Shown here: piece by piece, positions 32,640 to 43,781 of the stretch
Position numbering within the stretch: the first letter of the stretch is position 1
Layout: every line of letters starts with the position of its first letter
From: Pseudomonas sp. PDM05
GTDB taxonomy: Bacteria; Pseudomonadota; Gammaproteobacteria; Pseudomonadales; Pseudomonadaceae
Direction of reading: 5' to 3'
DNA: 64,000 nucleotides
Assembly (NCBI RefSeq): GCF_014851685.1
Contig: NZ_JACVAC010000001.1
Span: 124,001-188,000, forward strand
Program-made: the position numbers and the translations under genes
The notes under the pieces: model-generated
The model's database searches: none
The model's input: the letters and a program-made list of their open reading frames with translations, nothing else
Told to the model about the DNA's origin: nothing

Positions 32640-34013
32640 GGCCTGGCGCGCCTGCAGGCGCAGGTGAATGCGCAGGCCTTGTCCGGTGTTTTGCGCCCAC
32701 AGGCTGCCGTCCTGACGCTGCACGGCGTTGCGCGCGATGCTCAGGCCCAGGCCAAAGCCGCCGTCGCCGGGCCGCGAGCCATCCAGGCGGGTGAACGGCG
32801 CAAAGATACGCTCCAGATCGCGCTCATCGATACCACCGCCCTGATCCTCCAGCCACAAGTGCCAGTAATCCCCCTCGCGCCGCCCATCCAGGCTCACTGC
32901 ACCTTCGACGGGCGAATGGCGTATGGCATTGCGCAGGATATTCTCCAGGGCCTGGGCCAACGCGTTGAGGTTGCCGCGCACCCAGCAATCGGCGCCCAGC
33001 AGGCACGGCAGGCGCGATGCCGGCCAATCACTTTCAAAACAGGCGTTCTCACGCAACATGTCCCACAACGCCTGCACCTGAATGTCTTCCCGGGGCAGCG
33101 GCGCACGCTCGGTATCCAGCCAGGCGAGTTGCAGACTGTCCTCCACCAGGCGCTGCATTGCGTCGATCTCCCGGCTCAAGCGCTCACGCAGTTGCGTCAG
33201 ATCCTGTTCGCTGTCGCACGCCACCCGCAGCCGGCTCAGCGGGGTGCGCAGTTCATGGGACATGTCCCGCAGCAGTTGTTGCTGCAAGACCACCGTGCCC
33301 TGCAGGCGTTCGGACATGTGATCAAACGCACGCCCCAATTCGCCCAGCTCATCCTGGCGACTGATGGCCGCCTGGGACAACCGTGTATTCAACTGGTCGG
33401 CGCGCCAGGCATTGGCCTGCTCACGCAGTTGATTGAGGGGCATGATCAGCAGGCGATAGAGCCCGATGCACAGCAGCAACGTGAATAAACCGGGGATAAC
33501 CCCATTGGTCACCACTCGCCAGAACACCTGATAGCGCCCCGGCATAAAACGTTGCGGCAACTCGATCACCAGCGAACCCGCCTCCGGGTTCACCGGGAAG
33601 GGAATTTTCAACCACGGCAAGCCTTTCACATGCCGGCTGACCGGCCAGTCCAGCCCACGCAGGAACGTCAGGCGTTGACTTTCCTTGTCGCTCAACGGGT
33701 AGCTGCTCAAGGACTGCAAGTCATTGCCAATCACCCCGATCCAGGTGCGCTCACGCGTGCCCATCTGCTGCAGCCACGCATCAACCCCGGCGTGCCCACC
33801 GCGGTTCCAGGCCTGCTCGGCACTGACCGCGTAACCACTCAAGGTGATCCTCGCTTCGTCGGACAGGTACTGGTTCTTCTGCTCCATGTACCGACCCCAG
33901 GACCAACTGAGCCAGATCATCAACAAACAGAAGGCGATCAACAGGCACGCCAGTTTCCAGAATAACGAGTGCTTGCCCGGCAACCGCTGCAACGGACGTT
34001 CAAAGGCCGTCAT
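32625..34013 (-). CDS. Sensor histidine kinase of two-component system
   Basis: A 462-aa inner-membrane kinase: membrane helix about 17-36, periplasmic sensor to about 165, second helix about 170-188, HAMP to about 240, then the H-box LRDMSHELRTPLSRLRVACD and the N and G boxes ALENILRNAIRHSPVEG and DGGFGLGLSIARNA. Cognate regulator is the overlapping gene upstream. The ATG at 34013 was preferred over GTG 34019. The periplasmic sensor resembles none I can name, so the ligand is unknown. Confidence 0.9.
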   Translation of the reverse strand: MTAFERPLQRLPGKHSLFWKLACLLIAFCLLMIWLSWSWGRYMEQKNQYLSDEARITLSGYAVSAEQAWNRGGHAGVDAWLQQMGTRERTWIGVIGNDLQSLSSYPLSDKESQRLTFLRGLDWPVSRHVKGLPWLKIPFPVNPEAGSLVIELPQRFMPGRYQVFWRVVTNGVIPGLFTLLLCIGLYRLLIMPLNQLREQANAWRADQLNTRLSQAAISRQDELGELGRAFDHMSERLQGTVVLQQQLLRDMSHELRTPLSRLRVACDSEQDLTQLRERLSREIDAMQRLVEDSLQLAWLDTERAPLPREDIQVQALWDMLRENACFESDWPASRLPCLLGADCWVRGNLNALAQALENILRNAIRHSPVEGAVSLDGRREGDYWHLWLEDQGGGIDERDLERIFAPFTRLDGSRPGDGGFGLGLSIARNAVQRQDGSLWAQNTGQGLRIHLRLQARQASSAT

Positions 34014-34728
34014 CGGCACCGCTCAGCACATAGCCCTTGCCCCACACCGTGCGTACTTCGCGCTCGCCGTAGCCAACGGCCTTGAGCTTGCGGCGGATCT
34101 GGCTGATGTGCATGTCGAGGCTGCGATCATGGGGCGCATAGCCGCGCTGCAACACGTGCTGATAAAGGAAGGCTTTACTGAGGACTTCTTCACCGTTGCG
34201 GTGCAGGGTTTCCAGCAAGCGGTATTCGCTGCGCGTCAGCCCGGCCCACTGCCCCTGATAGAGAACGTCGCACAGCTCGTCGTCAAAACGCAGGGTGGGC
34301 GCATCGTCGCGCGGCGGTGAAAGGCTCGGCAAAGGCCGGCGGTCGAGGGCCACCCGGCGCAGGATGGCTTCGATGCGCACGCGCAATTCGACCATACTGA
34401 ACGGCTTGGGCAGGTAGTCGTCCGCCCCCAGGCGAAAGCCACTGATACGATCGGCCTCGGCGCCCAGGGCCGACATCAGGATGACCGGGATCGAGTGGCT
34501 CTGGCGCAAATGCGTGAGGATCGACAAGCCATCCATCCCCGGCAGCAGAATATCCATCAGCACCACGTCGAACGCTTGGTCACGGGCCATTTGCAAGCCC
34601 TGCTGACCGTTCTGGCACCACGTCACCTGGAAACCACAGCGCCCCAAATGCTCGTGGACATAGGCGCCGAGCACAGGGTCATCTTCAATGCTCAGGATAC
34701 TGGGTAGGCCAACTGCTGCGGGATTCAT
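34000..34728 (-). CDS. OmpR-family response regulator
   Basis: A 242-aa regulator: receiver domain with ILSIEDDPVLGAYVHEHLGR, phosphorylated Asp in VVLMDILLPGMDGLS and the Lys in DDYLPKPFSMVELR; then a winged-helix DNA-binding domain with LTRSEYRLLETLHRNGEEVL and SLDMHISQIRRKLKAVGYG. Pro/Arg-rich linker around 135-150. The ATG at 34728 was chosen; a TTG four codons earlier is possible. It is divergent from gacS across about 200 nt. Confidence 0.92.
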   Translation of the reverse strand: MNPAAVGLPSILSIEDDPVLGAYVHEHLGRCGFQVTWCQNGQQGLQMARDQAFDVVLMDILLPGMDGLSILTHLRQSHSIPVILMSALGAEADRISGFRLGADDYLPKPFSMVELRVRIEAILRRVALDRRPLPSLSPPRDDAPTLRFDDELCDVLYQGQWAGLTRSEYRLLETLHRNGEEVLSKAFLYQHVLQRGYAPHDRSLDMHISQIRRKLKAVGYGEREVRTVWGKGYVLSGADDGL

Positions 34729-34933
34729 TAGCGTCTGCAAGTCATTCTCAATGGCCGATTATTCAAGATTAACCCGCCGCAGGCAATCGCCATCCGCCCC
34801 CCAATGGCCCGAAGATTGCCTCATATCATTAATTTGCAAGATCCGACGCCGCGCAAATGGCTACACTGCGCAGGTGGCGCGGCCCGGATGCTGGCGTGGT
34901 TTATCGATAACAGTGTGGTAGCAGGAGAGTGGC

Positions 34934-37687
34934 GTGCTTAGAAGAATGGGGATAAAAGGCCGCGTACTGTTGCTGACCTTATTACCGACCAGTCTGATGG
35001 CCCTGTTGTTGGGGGGCTATTTCACCTGGATGCAACTGTCGGAATTGCAGACCCAATTGCTGCAACGCGGCGAAATGATCGCCGAGCAACTGGCGCCGCT
35101 GGTCGCCCCGGCCCTGAGCGCGAAGAACACCGAGCTGCTGGAACGCATCGCCACCCAGTCACTGGAGCAGCCGGACGTGCGCGCCGTGTCGTTCCTCAGC
35201 CCGGACCGCACGCCCCAAGCCCACGCCGGCCCGACCATGCTCAACCAGCCGCCCATCGGCAACAGTTCGCACCTGCTGCAACGCACCGGCAACGATGCAA
35301 CGCGTTACCTGCTGCCAGTCTTTGGCCGTCATCGCAACCTCGCGGGCGAGTTGATCCCCGACGAAGCTGACCGCCTGCTGGGCTGGGTCGAAGTCGAACT
35401 GTCCCACAACGGCATGTTGCTGCGTGGCTATCGCAGCCTGTTCGCCAGCCTGCTGTTGATCGCCATCGGGCTGATCTGCACCGCAGCCCTGGCCCTGCGC
35501 ATCAGCCGCACCATCAACTCGCCGATTGGCCTGATCAAGCAAGCCGTAGCCCAGCTCAAGGACGGCAACCTGGAAACCCGCCTGCCGCCGCTGGGCAGCC
35601 AGGAATTGGACCAGCTCGCTTCGGGCATCAACCGCATGGCCGAAACCCTGCAAAACGCCAGGGAAGAACTGCAGCACAGCATCGACCAGGCCACCGAAGA
35701 CGTGCGCCAGAACCTGGAAACCATCGAGATCCAGAACATCGAGCTGGACCTGGCGCGCAAGGAGGCCCTGGAGGCCAGCCGCATCAAGTCCGAGTTCCTG
35801 GCCAACATGAGCCATGAAATCCGCACTCCGCTCAACGGCATCCTTGGTTTCACCCATCTGCTGCAAAAAAGCGAATTGTCGCCGCGCCAGCTGGACTACC
35901 TGGGCACCATCGAAAAATCCGCCGACAACCTGCTGGGCATCATCAACGAAATCCTCGATTTCTCGAAGATCGAGGCCGGCAAACTGGTGCTCGACAGCGT
36001 GCCCTTCAACCTGCGGGATCTGCTGCAGGACACCCTGACCATCCTCGCTCCTGCGGCCCATGCCAAACAGTTGGAGCTGGTCAGCCTGGTCTACCGCGAC
36101 ACCCCGCTGGCGTTGGTGGGCGACCCGCTGCGCCTTAAACAGATCCTGACCAACCTGATCAGCAACGCGATCAAGTTCACTCGCGAAGGCACCATCGTCG
36201 CCCGGGCAATGATCGAAGACGAACAGGAAGACAGCGTGCAACTGCGCATCAGCGTGCAGGACACCGGCATCGGCCTGTCCAGCCAGGATGTGCGCGCGTT
36301 GTTCCAGGCCTTCAGCCAGGCCGATAACTCGCTGTCGCGCCAGCCTGGCGGCACCGGCCTGGGCCTGGTGATTTCCAAGCGTTTGATTGAACAGATGGGC
36401 GGTGAAATCGGTGTCGACAGCACGCCTGGGGAAGGCTCGGAATTCTGGATCAGCCTGAACCTGCCCAAAACCCGTGACGACCTCGAAGACCTGCCCTCTG
36501 CGCCATTGCTCGGGCGCCGCGTGGCGGTGCTGGAGAACCACGAACTGGCGCGCCAGGCCCTGCAGCATCAGTTGGAAGACTGCGGCCTGGAAGTCACGCC
36601 GTTCAACAGCCTGGAAAGCCTGACCAACGGCATCACCAGCGCCCATCAGACCGAGCAGGCCATCGACCTCGCCGTACTTGGCATCACCGCCAATGACATC
36701 CCACCGGAGCGCCTCAACCAGCACCTGTGGGACCTTGAGCACCTGGGTTGCAAGGTTCTGGTGCTGTGCCCGACCACCGAACAGATGCTGTTCACCCAGT
36801 CGGTACCCAACCCCAACAGCCAGCTGCAGGCCAAGCCCGCCTGCACCCGCAAACTGCGCCGTGCCCTGGCCGACCTGATCAGCCCGCGGCCCTCGCGCAG
36901 CGAGCCCGGCGAGCCGCTGTCCAGCCGCGCGCCACGGGTGCTGTGCGTGGACGACAACCCGGCCAACCTGCTGCTGGTGCAGACCCTGCTGGAAGACATG
37001 GGCGCCAAGGTCCAAGCGGTAGAAAGCGGGTTCGCCGCCATTGACGCGGTCAAACGGGAAACCTTCGACCTGGTGCTGATGGACGTGCAGATGCCCGGCA
37101 TGGACGGACGCCAGAGCACCGAGGCGATTCGCCAGTGGGAAAGCGAGCGCCACGGTACGCCGCTGCCGGTGGTCGCCCTCACCGCCCACGCCATGGCCAA
37201 CGAAAAACGTGCCCTGCTGCAAAGCGGCATGGATGACTACCTGACCAAACCGATCAGCGAGCGGCAGTTGGCCCAGGTGGTGCTCAAATGGACCGGCCTG
37301 GCCCTGCGCAACCAGGTACCGGAGCGTGCCACCGACGGCCTCGCCCCAGCCGTGAAGCTGCTGGTGCTGGATCATGAAGAAGGCCTGCGCCTGGCCGCCG
37401 GCAAGACCGACCTGGCCGCCGACATGCTGGCCATGTTGCTGGCCTCACTGGAAGCCGACCGCCTGGCCATCACCGTGGCCCGCGAAGCCAAGGACCACAA
37501 CGCGCTGATCGAACGCGTCCACCGCCTGCACGGCGCCACCCGTTATTGCGGCGTGCCGCAACTGCGCGCCGCCTGCCAACGTGCCGAGACCTTGCTTAAA
37601 CAGGACGATGCAAAGGCCTTGCATGCCCTGGACGAACTGGACATGGCGATTGCGCGGTTGGCGAGCGAAGCGCGGGTCAGCGCCTGA
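34934..37687 (+). CDS. gacS: Global regulatory hybrid sensor kinase GacS
   Basis: A 917-aa tripartite kinase that phosphorylates GacA and so switches on the Rsm small RNAs, secondary metabolism and biocontrol traits. Layout: helix 1 at about 10-32, periplasmic sensor to about 165, helix 2 about 170-192, HAMP, transmitter with His294 (FLANMSHEIRTPLNGILG), ATPase boxes, receiver with Asp717 (VLMDVQMPGMDG), and HPt with His866 (VHRLHGATRYCG). The full set of phosphorelay residues is intact. The GTG at 34934 has an AGGAGA site and matches known GacS starts. ldhA follows as in other Pseudomonas. Confidence 0.96.
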   Translation: MLRRMGIKGRVLLLTLLPTSLMALLLGGYFTWMQLSELQTQLLQRGEMIAEQLAPLVAPALSAKNTELLERIATQSLEQPDVRAVSFLSPDRTPQAHAGPTMLNQPPIGNSSHLLQRTGNDATRYLLPVFGRHRNLAGELIPDEADRLLGWVEVELSHNGMLLRGYRSLFASLLLIAIGLICTAALALRISRTINSPIGLIKQAVAQLKDGNLETRLPPLGSQELDQLASGINRMAETLQNAREELQHSIDQATEDVRQNLETIEIQNIELDLARKEALEASRIKSEFLANMSHEIRTPLNGILGFTHLLQKSELSPRQLDYLGTIEKSADNLLGIINEILDFSKIEAGKLVLDSVPFNLRDLLQDTLTILAPAAHAKQLELVSLVYRDTPLALVGDPLRLKQILTNLISNAIKFTREGTIVARAMIEDEQEDSVQLRISVQDTGIGLSSQDVRALFQAFSQADNSLSRQPGGTGLGLVISKRLIEQMGGEIGVDSTPGEGSEFWISLNLPKTRDDLEDLPSAPLLGRRVAVLENHELARQALQHQLEDCGLEVTPFNSLESLTNGITSAHQTEQAIDLAVLGITANDIPPERLNQHLWDLEHLGCKVLVLCPTTEQMLFTQSVPNPNSQLQAKPACTRKLRRALADLISPRPSRSEPGEPLSSRAPRVLCVDDNPANLLLVQTLLEDMGAKVQAVESGFAAIDAVKRETFDLVLMDVQMPGMDGRQSTEAIRQWESERHGTPLPVVALTAHAMANEKRALLQSGMDDYLTKPISERQLAQVVLKWTGLALRNQVPERATDGLAPAVKLLVLDHEEGLRLAAGKTDLAADMLAMLLASLEADRLAITVAREAKDHNALIERVHRLHGATRYCGVPQLRAACQRAETLLKQDDAKALHALDELDMAIARLASEARVSA

Positions 37688-37712
37688 AGCAACGCTTCAG
37701 GAAACCGCCTTA

Positions 37713-37748
37713 TGTGGGAGCGGGCTTGTGTGGGAGCCCGCTCCCACA
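37713..37748. repeat. REP element (hairpin) after gacS
   Basis: TGTGGGAGCGGGCT-TGTGTGGG-AGCCCGCTCCCACA, a perfect 14-bp inverted repeat of the Pseudomonas REP type. A smaller hairpin CTGAAGC-AAC-GCTTCAG at 37684..37700 overlaps the gacS stop. Confidence 0.85.
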
Positions 37749-37792
37749 AGGGTCATGTGTTTTCAAATGATTAATCGCAGGGAGCATTTTTT

Positions 37793-38782
37793 ATGCGCGT
37801 CATACTTTTCAGCAGCCAGGCCTACGACCGCGACAGCTTCCTCGGCGAGGCGCTACCCTCCGGCGTGGAGCTGCAATTCCAACCCGCCCGCCTCAACCTC
37901 GACACCGTGGCACTGGCCGAACACCACGAAGTGGTTTGCCCCTTTATCAACGATGACCTCAGCGCCCCGGTGCTGGAACACCTGGCCAAAGGCGGCACCC
38001 GCCTGATCGCGCTGCGCTCGGCCGGTTACAACCATGTCGACCTGGCCGCCGCCAAGCGCCTGGGCCTGACCATCGTGCGCGTGCCCGCCTATTCGCCGCA
38101 CGCCGTCGCCGAACATGCGGTGGCGCTGATCCTCGCCCTCAACCGCCGCCTGCACCGCGCCTACAACCGCACCCGCGATGGCGATTTCAGCCTGCACGGC
38201 CTGACCGGCTTCGATCTGGTCGGCAAGACCGTCGGAGTGGTCGGCACCGGACAGATCGGTGCGACGTTCGCCAAGATCATGGCCGGTTTCGGCTGCCAGT
38301 TGCTCGCCTACGATCCGTACCCCAACCCGCAGGTGCTGGCCCTCGGCGCCCGCTACGTGAGCCTGCCCGAACTGCTGGCCCAAGCGCAGATCATCAGCCT
38401 GCATTGCCCGCTGACAGCCGACAGCAAACACCTGATCAACGCCAACTCCCTGGCGCACATGCAGCCAGGCGCGATGCTGATCAATACCGGGCGCGGCGGC
38501 CTGGTCGACACCCCGGCACTGATCGAAGCGCTCAAGGATGGCCAGCTCGGTTACCTGGGGCTGGATGTGTACGAGGAAGAGGCGCAATTGTTCTTCGAGG
38601 ACCGCTCCGACCTGCCCCTGCAAGACGACGTACTCGCACGCCTGTTGACCTTCCCCAATGTGATCATCACCGCACACCAGGCGTTTCTTACCCGCGAGGC
38701 GCTGTCGGCGATTGCATGCACGACCCTCGCCAACATCGCCGCGTGGGCCGAGGGCCGCACGCAGAACCTCGTTGAAGGATGA
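37793..38782 (+). CDS. ldhA: D-2-hydroxyacid (lactate) dehydrogenase LdhA
   Basis: A 329-aa NAD-dependent D-lactate dehydrogenase. Recognisable are the catalytic Arg in RSAGYNHVDLAAAKRLGL, the NAD-binding GKTVGVVGTGQIGATFAKIM, the MLINTGRGGLVDTPALIEAL segment and the catalytic His in ITAHQAFLTREAL. It converts pyruvate and D-lactate and is the usual downstream neighbour of gacS. Its ATG has a GGGAG site. Confidence 0.95.
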   Translation: MRVILFSSQAYDRDSFLGEALPSGVELQFQPARLNLDTVALAEHHEVVCPFINDDLSAPVLEHLAKGGTRLIALRSAGYNHVDLAAAKRLGLTIVRVPAYSPHAVAEHAVALILALNRRLHRAYNRTRDGDFSLHGLTGFDLVGKTVGVVGTGQIGATFAKIMAGFGCQLLAYDPYPNPQVLALGARYVSLPELLAQAQIISLHCPLTADSKHLINANSLAHMQPGAMLINTGRGGLVDTPALIEALKDGQLGYLGLDVYEEEAQLFFEDRSDLPLQDDVLARLLTFPNVIITAHQAFLTREALSAIACTTLANIAAWAEGRTQNLVEG

Positions 38783-38853
38783 TCAGCGGTCACATACCAG
38801 GCTCATGATGGGCCGGCACCCGTGATAGGATGCCGCGCCTATTTGGAGGATCC

Positions 38854-39294
38854 ATGGCCGAACACGATTTCCGCTTCAGCTTGCTGAGCCCGCAACACAC
38901 CCTGATCGAATGCCGCGCCCTGGTGCCGGGCCGTTACCAGATCACCGGCAACGGTGGTTCGATCAAGCACGGCGACGTGCTGATCGTCACCCTGCGCGGC
39001 AGCAAAACCCTGTCGATGCGCCTCACCGTCGAAGGCGACGCGCGCTACTCCATCCGCCCGGCGGGTCAATGGGTCGCCATGGCCCACGGGCCGAAATTCG
39101 GCGAATTGGAAATTCACACCTGGAAGGTCAACTGCGACAGCTGCGACACCGTGCTGGAGTTTGAATTCGCAGTGGAAACCAAGCTGAGCAAAGAGCCGCT
39201 GCAACCGGCCGCCAATGCGCGCATCAAGGAGCTGGGCTGGGCCAGCCAGGGCGACAAGCACCGCTGCCCGAAATGCCAGCAGGCCGCACAATGA
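38854..39294 (+). CDS. Hypothetical protein with zinc-ribbon-like C-terminus
   Basis: A 146-aa cytoplasmic protein. The first half is beta-rich (GRYQITGNGGSIKHGDVLIV, LRGSKTLSMRLTVEG). Two Cys pairs, CDSC near residue 93 and CPKC near the end, could bind one zinc. No function known to me. The ATG at 38854 has a GGAGGA site and the gene overlaps the lipoprotein gene by ATGA, so the two form an operon. Confidence 0.82.
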   Translation: MAEHDFRFSLLSPQHTLIECRALVPGRYQITGNGGSIKHGDVLIVTLRGSKTLSMRLTVEGDARYSIRPAGQWVAMAHGPKFGELEIHTWKVNCDSCDTVLEFEFAVETKLSKEPLQPAANARIKELGWASQGDKHRCPKCQQAAQ

Positions 39295-39695
39295 AAGGCC
39301 TGCTTCTGCTCGCCGCCGCAGGTGCGGCCCTCACGGGTTGCGCCGCTGATACGGCCAAGCTCAAGCAGGATCACAGCTACGTGGTGGAATGGATCGGTGA
39401 GCGGCCACTGATGGACTACGCGCACCTGACGGTCACCCTCGGCGAGGACGGTCGTGCCTATGGCAACGGCGGCTGCAACCATTGGTTCGCACCGTACACC
39501 CTCGAGGGCGACAAGCTTAGCTTCGGCCAGATCGGCAGCACCCGCAAACTCTGCGCCGAGGCCTTGATGGAGCAGGAACACCGCTTCTTCCAGGCCCTGC
39601 AAGGCGTGCAGCGCTGGGACATCTCGCCGATCGAGCAAACGCGTTTCTGGCCGGCAGAAGGCAAGCCGATCCGCCTGTGGCTGGAAGAAGGCTGA
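39291..39695 (+). CDS. META-domain lipoprotein
   Basis: A 134-aa lipoprotein with signal peptide MKGLLLLAAAGAALTGCAAD (lipobox LTGC, Cys17). The mature part has the META/HslJ-like motif LGEDGRAYGNGGCNHWFAPY and a Cys later in TRKLCAEALMEQEHRF. HslJ-type proteins are outer-membrane-associated with roles in stress resistance. The start at 39291 rather than six codons earlier gives a clean signal peptide. Confidence 0.88.
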   Translation: MKGLLLLAAAGAALTGCAADTAKLKQDHSYVVEWIGERPLMDYAHLTVTLGEDGRAYGNGGCNHWFAPYTLEGDKLSFGQIGSTRKLCAEALMEQEHRFFQALQGVQRWDISPIEQTRFWPAEGKPIRLWLEEG

Positions 39696-39726
39696 CAGCA
39701 ACCATTTCAGGATTGAACGAGGTCAA

Positions 39727-39819
39727 AATGTGGGAGCGGGCTTGCTCGCGAAAGCGGTGGATCAGTCACAGATGTGTTGTCTGATCAGCCGCTTTCGCGA
39801 GCAAGCCCGCTCCCACATT
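39727..39819. repeat. REPIN (inverted REP pair)
   Basis: AATGTGGGAGCGGGCTTG... at 39727..39757 is mirrored by its inverse at 39789..39819, giving a long hairpin of about 31 bp arms with a short loop. Confidence 0.9.
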
Positions 39820-39836
39820 GGTTTGGTGTTGTTGCT

Positions 39837-40298
39837 TTAACCGCGTAGTGCCTTCAGCTTTGCGATCACGCCTTCCGCCGTCTGCTCCCCCATCAACTGT
39901 TCACGCACCTTGCCCTTGTCATCAATAATGTAAGTTACCGGCAGCGCCTCGCTGCGCGGTATATCAAAGATCCCTTCCGGGTTCTGCGCCAGCACCGTGA
40001 ACTTGATCCCCAGCTTCTCGCTGGCGGCCTTCAATTCCTCACCCTGCACATTGTCGAAATTGACCCCGAACACCCCGACGTTCTGCCCTTTCAACTGATC
40101 CGCCAGGGCGTTCAGCTCAGGGATCTCGGTACGGCACGGGCCACACCATTCGGCCCAGTAATTGACCACGACCCATTGTTTATCCAAGCGTTCAGCCGCG
40201 ACTTTCTTGCCGTACTGGTCAACGCCGTAGTCATTGCCGCAGCCGCTGAGTAGCAGGGTTGTGATGATCGCCAATGCACCGATCAGTCGACTTGTCAT
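39837..40298 (-). CDS. TlpA-like thiol-disulfide reductase lipoprotein
   Basis: A 153-aa thioredoxin-fold protein with lipoprotein signal (IITTLLLSGC, Cys20) and the active-site WCGPC in VVVNYWAEWCGPCRTEIPEL, residues about 49-57. The cis-proline motif LPVTYII is near 120. It probably reduces disulfides at the periplasmic face of the membrane. No cytochrome or partner gene is next to it. Confidence 0.9.
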   Translation of the reverse strand: MTSRLIGALAIITTLLLSGCGNDYGVDQYGKKVAAERLDKQWVVVNYWAEWCGPCRTEIPELNALADQLKGQNVGVFGVNFDNVQGEELKAASEKLGIKFTVLAQNPEGIFDIPRSEALPVTYIIDDKGKVREQLMGEQTAEGVIAKLKALRG

Positions 40299-40413
40299 GG
40301 GGTAATCCTTCGTAAAAATGAACGTTGGCTGCGACCTATCGCCTCTTACGGTTTAAGGACGGGACGCTGCGCAGGTAGAATACCTGCCACCTTACGCAAG
40401 ATGCGACCCGCAC

Positions 40414-41766
<1,353 letters not shown>

Positions 41767-41904
41767 CCTGTAGTGAGCGGGCTTGCCCCGCGCTGGGGGG
41801 CGAAGCCGCCCCAAACGGTACGCCGCGGTGTATCAGCAAGACCGCGGTGTCTGGATTTAGGGCGGCTTCGCCCCCTGGCGCGGGGCAAGCCCGCTCACTA
41901 CAGG
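41767..41904. repeat. Large inverted repeat, REP variant (TAGTGAGCGGGCTTG)
   Basis: CCTGTAGTGAGCGGGCTTG at the left end and CAAGCCCGCTCACTACAGG at the right end, with a second inverted pair around GCGAAGCCGCCC and GGCGGCTTCGCC. This is a variant REPIN, differing in core from the GTGGGAGCGG class. Confidence 0.85.
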
Positions 41905-42576
41905 CTAGTGATTGACGGTGTAGGCCAGCATCATCGACAACTGGCACATCGGCCGCCCACTCTCGGCATGCCACTCATTGAACGCCGCCTGCACCGTCGC
42001 CAGGTCCCGCAGGCTGGTGGGTGCCTTGTCGACGATCTTCTGTGCGTTCAACGCCGCCACCACGTCAAAACTCGGCACGAACGTATCCTTGCCGACCATG
42101 CGCAAAAAGCGCGGTGCCGATAGACCGCCCAACTGGTGGCCGTGCTTGCTCAGGTACTTCCACAGCCCAACGATGTCGGTCACCGGCCAATCGGCGATAA
42201 ACGCGCCGAAGCTGCCGTGTTCATGGGCGATGTCCAGGATCATCTGCGCATTGCGCGGCACACTCTTGAGCTTGCCCAGGTGGCGGATGATGCTGGTGTC
42301 CTGCATCAGCCGCTCCAGGTGCTCGGCGCCCATCAGCACGACTTTTTCCGGGTCGAAGCCGAAGAACACTTTCTCGAACGCCGGCCACTTGGCATCCACC
42401 ACGCTGTGTTTCAAGCCCGCACGGAACACCCGCAGGGCCAGGGTCGACAGGTAGCGGTCGTCGCTGATCTGGCGCAACTGCGCCGCAGTATTCGGTACGG
42501 GTAGGTGGGCTTCCAGCTCGGCCGCCGAACCGAAGCGGTTCAGACAGTATTCGTGCAGCCACTTGTAATCGCGCAT
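41905..42576 (-). CDS. DNA-3-methyladenine glycosylase I family protein
   Basis: A 223-aa protein of the Tag/HhH-GPD-like group: DDRYLSTLALRVFRAGLKHS, WPAFEKVFFGFDPEKV and GHQLGGLSAPRFLRMVGKDT. Tag proteins remove 3-methyladenine from alkylated DNA. The canonical zinc ligands of Tag (N-terminal Cys) are not seen, so the activity may differ. Confidence 0.82.
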   Translation of the reverse strand: MRDYKWLHEYCLNRFGSAAELEAHLPVPNTAAQLRQISDDRYLSTLALRVFRAGLKHSVVDAKWPAFEKVFFGFDPEKVVLMGAEHLERLMQDTSIIRHLGKLKSVPRNAQMILDIAHEHGSFGAFIADWPVTDIVGLWKYLSKHGHQLGGLSAPRFLRMVGKDTFVPSFDVVAALNAQKIVDKAPTSLRDLATVQAAFNEWHAESGRPMCQLSMMLAYTVNH

Positions 42577-42643
42577 GCCCTCTCCCGGGATTCGAATTGA
42601 AAACGGCGCCCGCGAGCGCCGTGTGTCAGAGCATTGAAGTCGC

Positions 42644-43468
42644 TTAGAGGTTCACTATATTGACGAAACGCGAAGCGGCGCTTTCGTCGATCTTGAGACT
42701 GGTGAAATCGAACAGGTTGCGGTCGGCCAACTGCGACGGCTGCACGTTCTGCAGGCTGCGGAAGATGCTCTCGGTGCGGCCCGGTGTCTTGCGTTCCCAC
42801 TCCACCAGCATTTCCTTGACCACCTGGCGTTGCAGGTTTTCCTGGGAGCCGCAGAGGTTGCACGGGATGATCGGGAATTGCTTGAGGTCGGAGTAGGCCT
42901 GGATGTCCTTCTCGTTGCAATACGCCAGCGGGCGAATCACCACGTTGCGCCCGTCATCCGCGCGCAGCTTGGGCGGCATGGCCTTGAGCGAACCGTTGAA
43001 GAACATATTGAGGAAGAAGGTCTCGACGATGTCGTCGCGGTGATGGCCCAGGGCCATTTTGGTCGCACCGATTTCATCGGCAAAGGTGTAGAGCGTGCCC
43101 CGACGCAGGCGCGAGCACAGCGAGCAGGTGGTCTTGCCTTCTGGAACCAATTCCTTGACCACCGAATAAGTGTCTTTTTCGACGATGTGATACTCGACAC
43201 CCAGCTCTTTGAGGTAGGCCGGCAGCACATGCTCGGGGAAGCCCGGTTGTTTCTGGTCCATGTTGACGGCAACGATCTCGAACTTGATCGGCGCGACCTT
43301 TTGCAGGTGCAGCAGCACGTCGAGCATGGTGTAACTGTCTTTGCCGCCGGAGAGGCAGACCATGACCTTGTCGCCGTCCTCGATCATGTTGAAATCGGCG
43401 ACCGCTTCACCGGCCAGGCGACGCAGGCGTTTCTGCAGTTTGTTCTGGTTGACTGTAAGAGTGCCCAT
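42644..43468 (-). CDS. ttcA: tRNA 2-thiocytidine synthase TtcA
   Basis: A 274-aa PP-loop enzyme that makes s2C32 in tRNA. PP-loop [18 protein letters not shown] near residues 47-64, the Fe-S CxxC in [13 protein letters not shown] and [20 protein letters not shown] follow. The ATG at 43468 gives [12 protein letters not shown] as in other TtcA; an open frame continues 51 codons through a REP element and was rejected. Confidence 0.95.
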   Translation of the reverse strand: MGTLTVNQNKLQKRLRRLAGEAVADFNMIEDGDKVMVCLSGGKDSYTMLDVLLHLQKVAPIKFEIVAVNMDQKQPGFPEHVLPAYLKELGVEYHIVEKDTYSVVKELVPEGKTTCSLCSRLRRGTLYTFADEIGATKMALGHHRDDIVETFFLNMFFNGSLKAMPPKLRADDGRNVVIRPLAYCNEKDIQAYSDLKQFPIIPCNLCGSQENLQRQVVKEMLVEWERKTPGRTESIFRSLQNVQPSQLADRNLFDFTSLKIDESAASRFVNIVNL

Positions 43469-43547
43469 GGCGCTTGAATCCGCAAAAGGTGTGTGACGAA
43501 AAGCGCAGCATTTTACGCAAAAATGCTTCAATGGGCGACGCCGATCC

Positions 43548-43578
43548 AATGTGGGGGCCGGCTTGCCTGCTCCCACAC
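43548..43578. repeat. Single REP element upstream of ttcA
   Basis: AATGTGGGGGCCGGCTTGCCTGCTCCCACA, a diverged single REP with an imperfect hairpin. Confidence 0.7.
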
Positions 43579-43781
43579 CGACCATGGCAGTTCCGACAGA
43601 CTTCACCGCGATTAGGGCCAATGTTTACAGCGCGATTTGCTCTAAAGGCCTTACAGTTATTCCGGTCATCCCTTCCTATACTGCGACTTGAGGTCGCACA
43701 TATATATCCAGACCTTTCAGGCCAATTGGCCCGTGGGCGCTCCGATGGGGGGCGATGGTAATAACAACAGGAGTGACTGGC

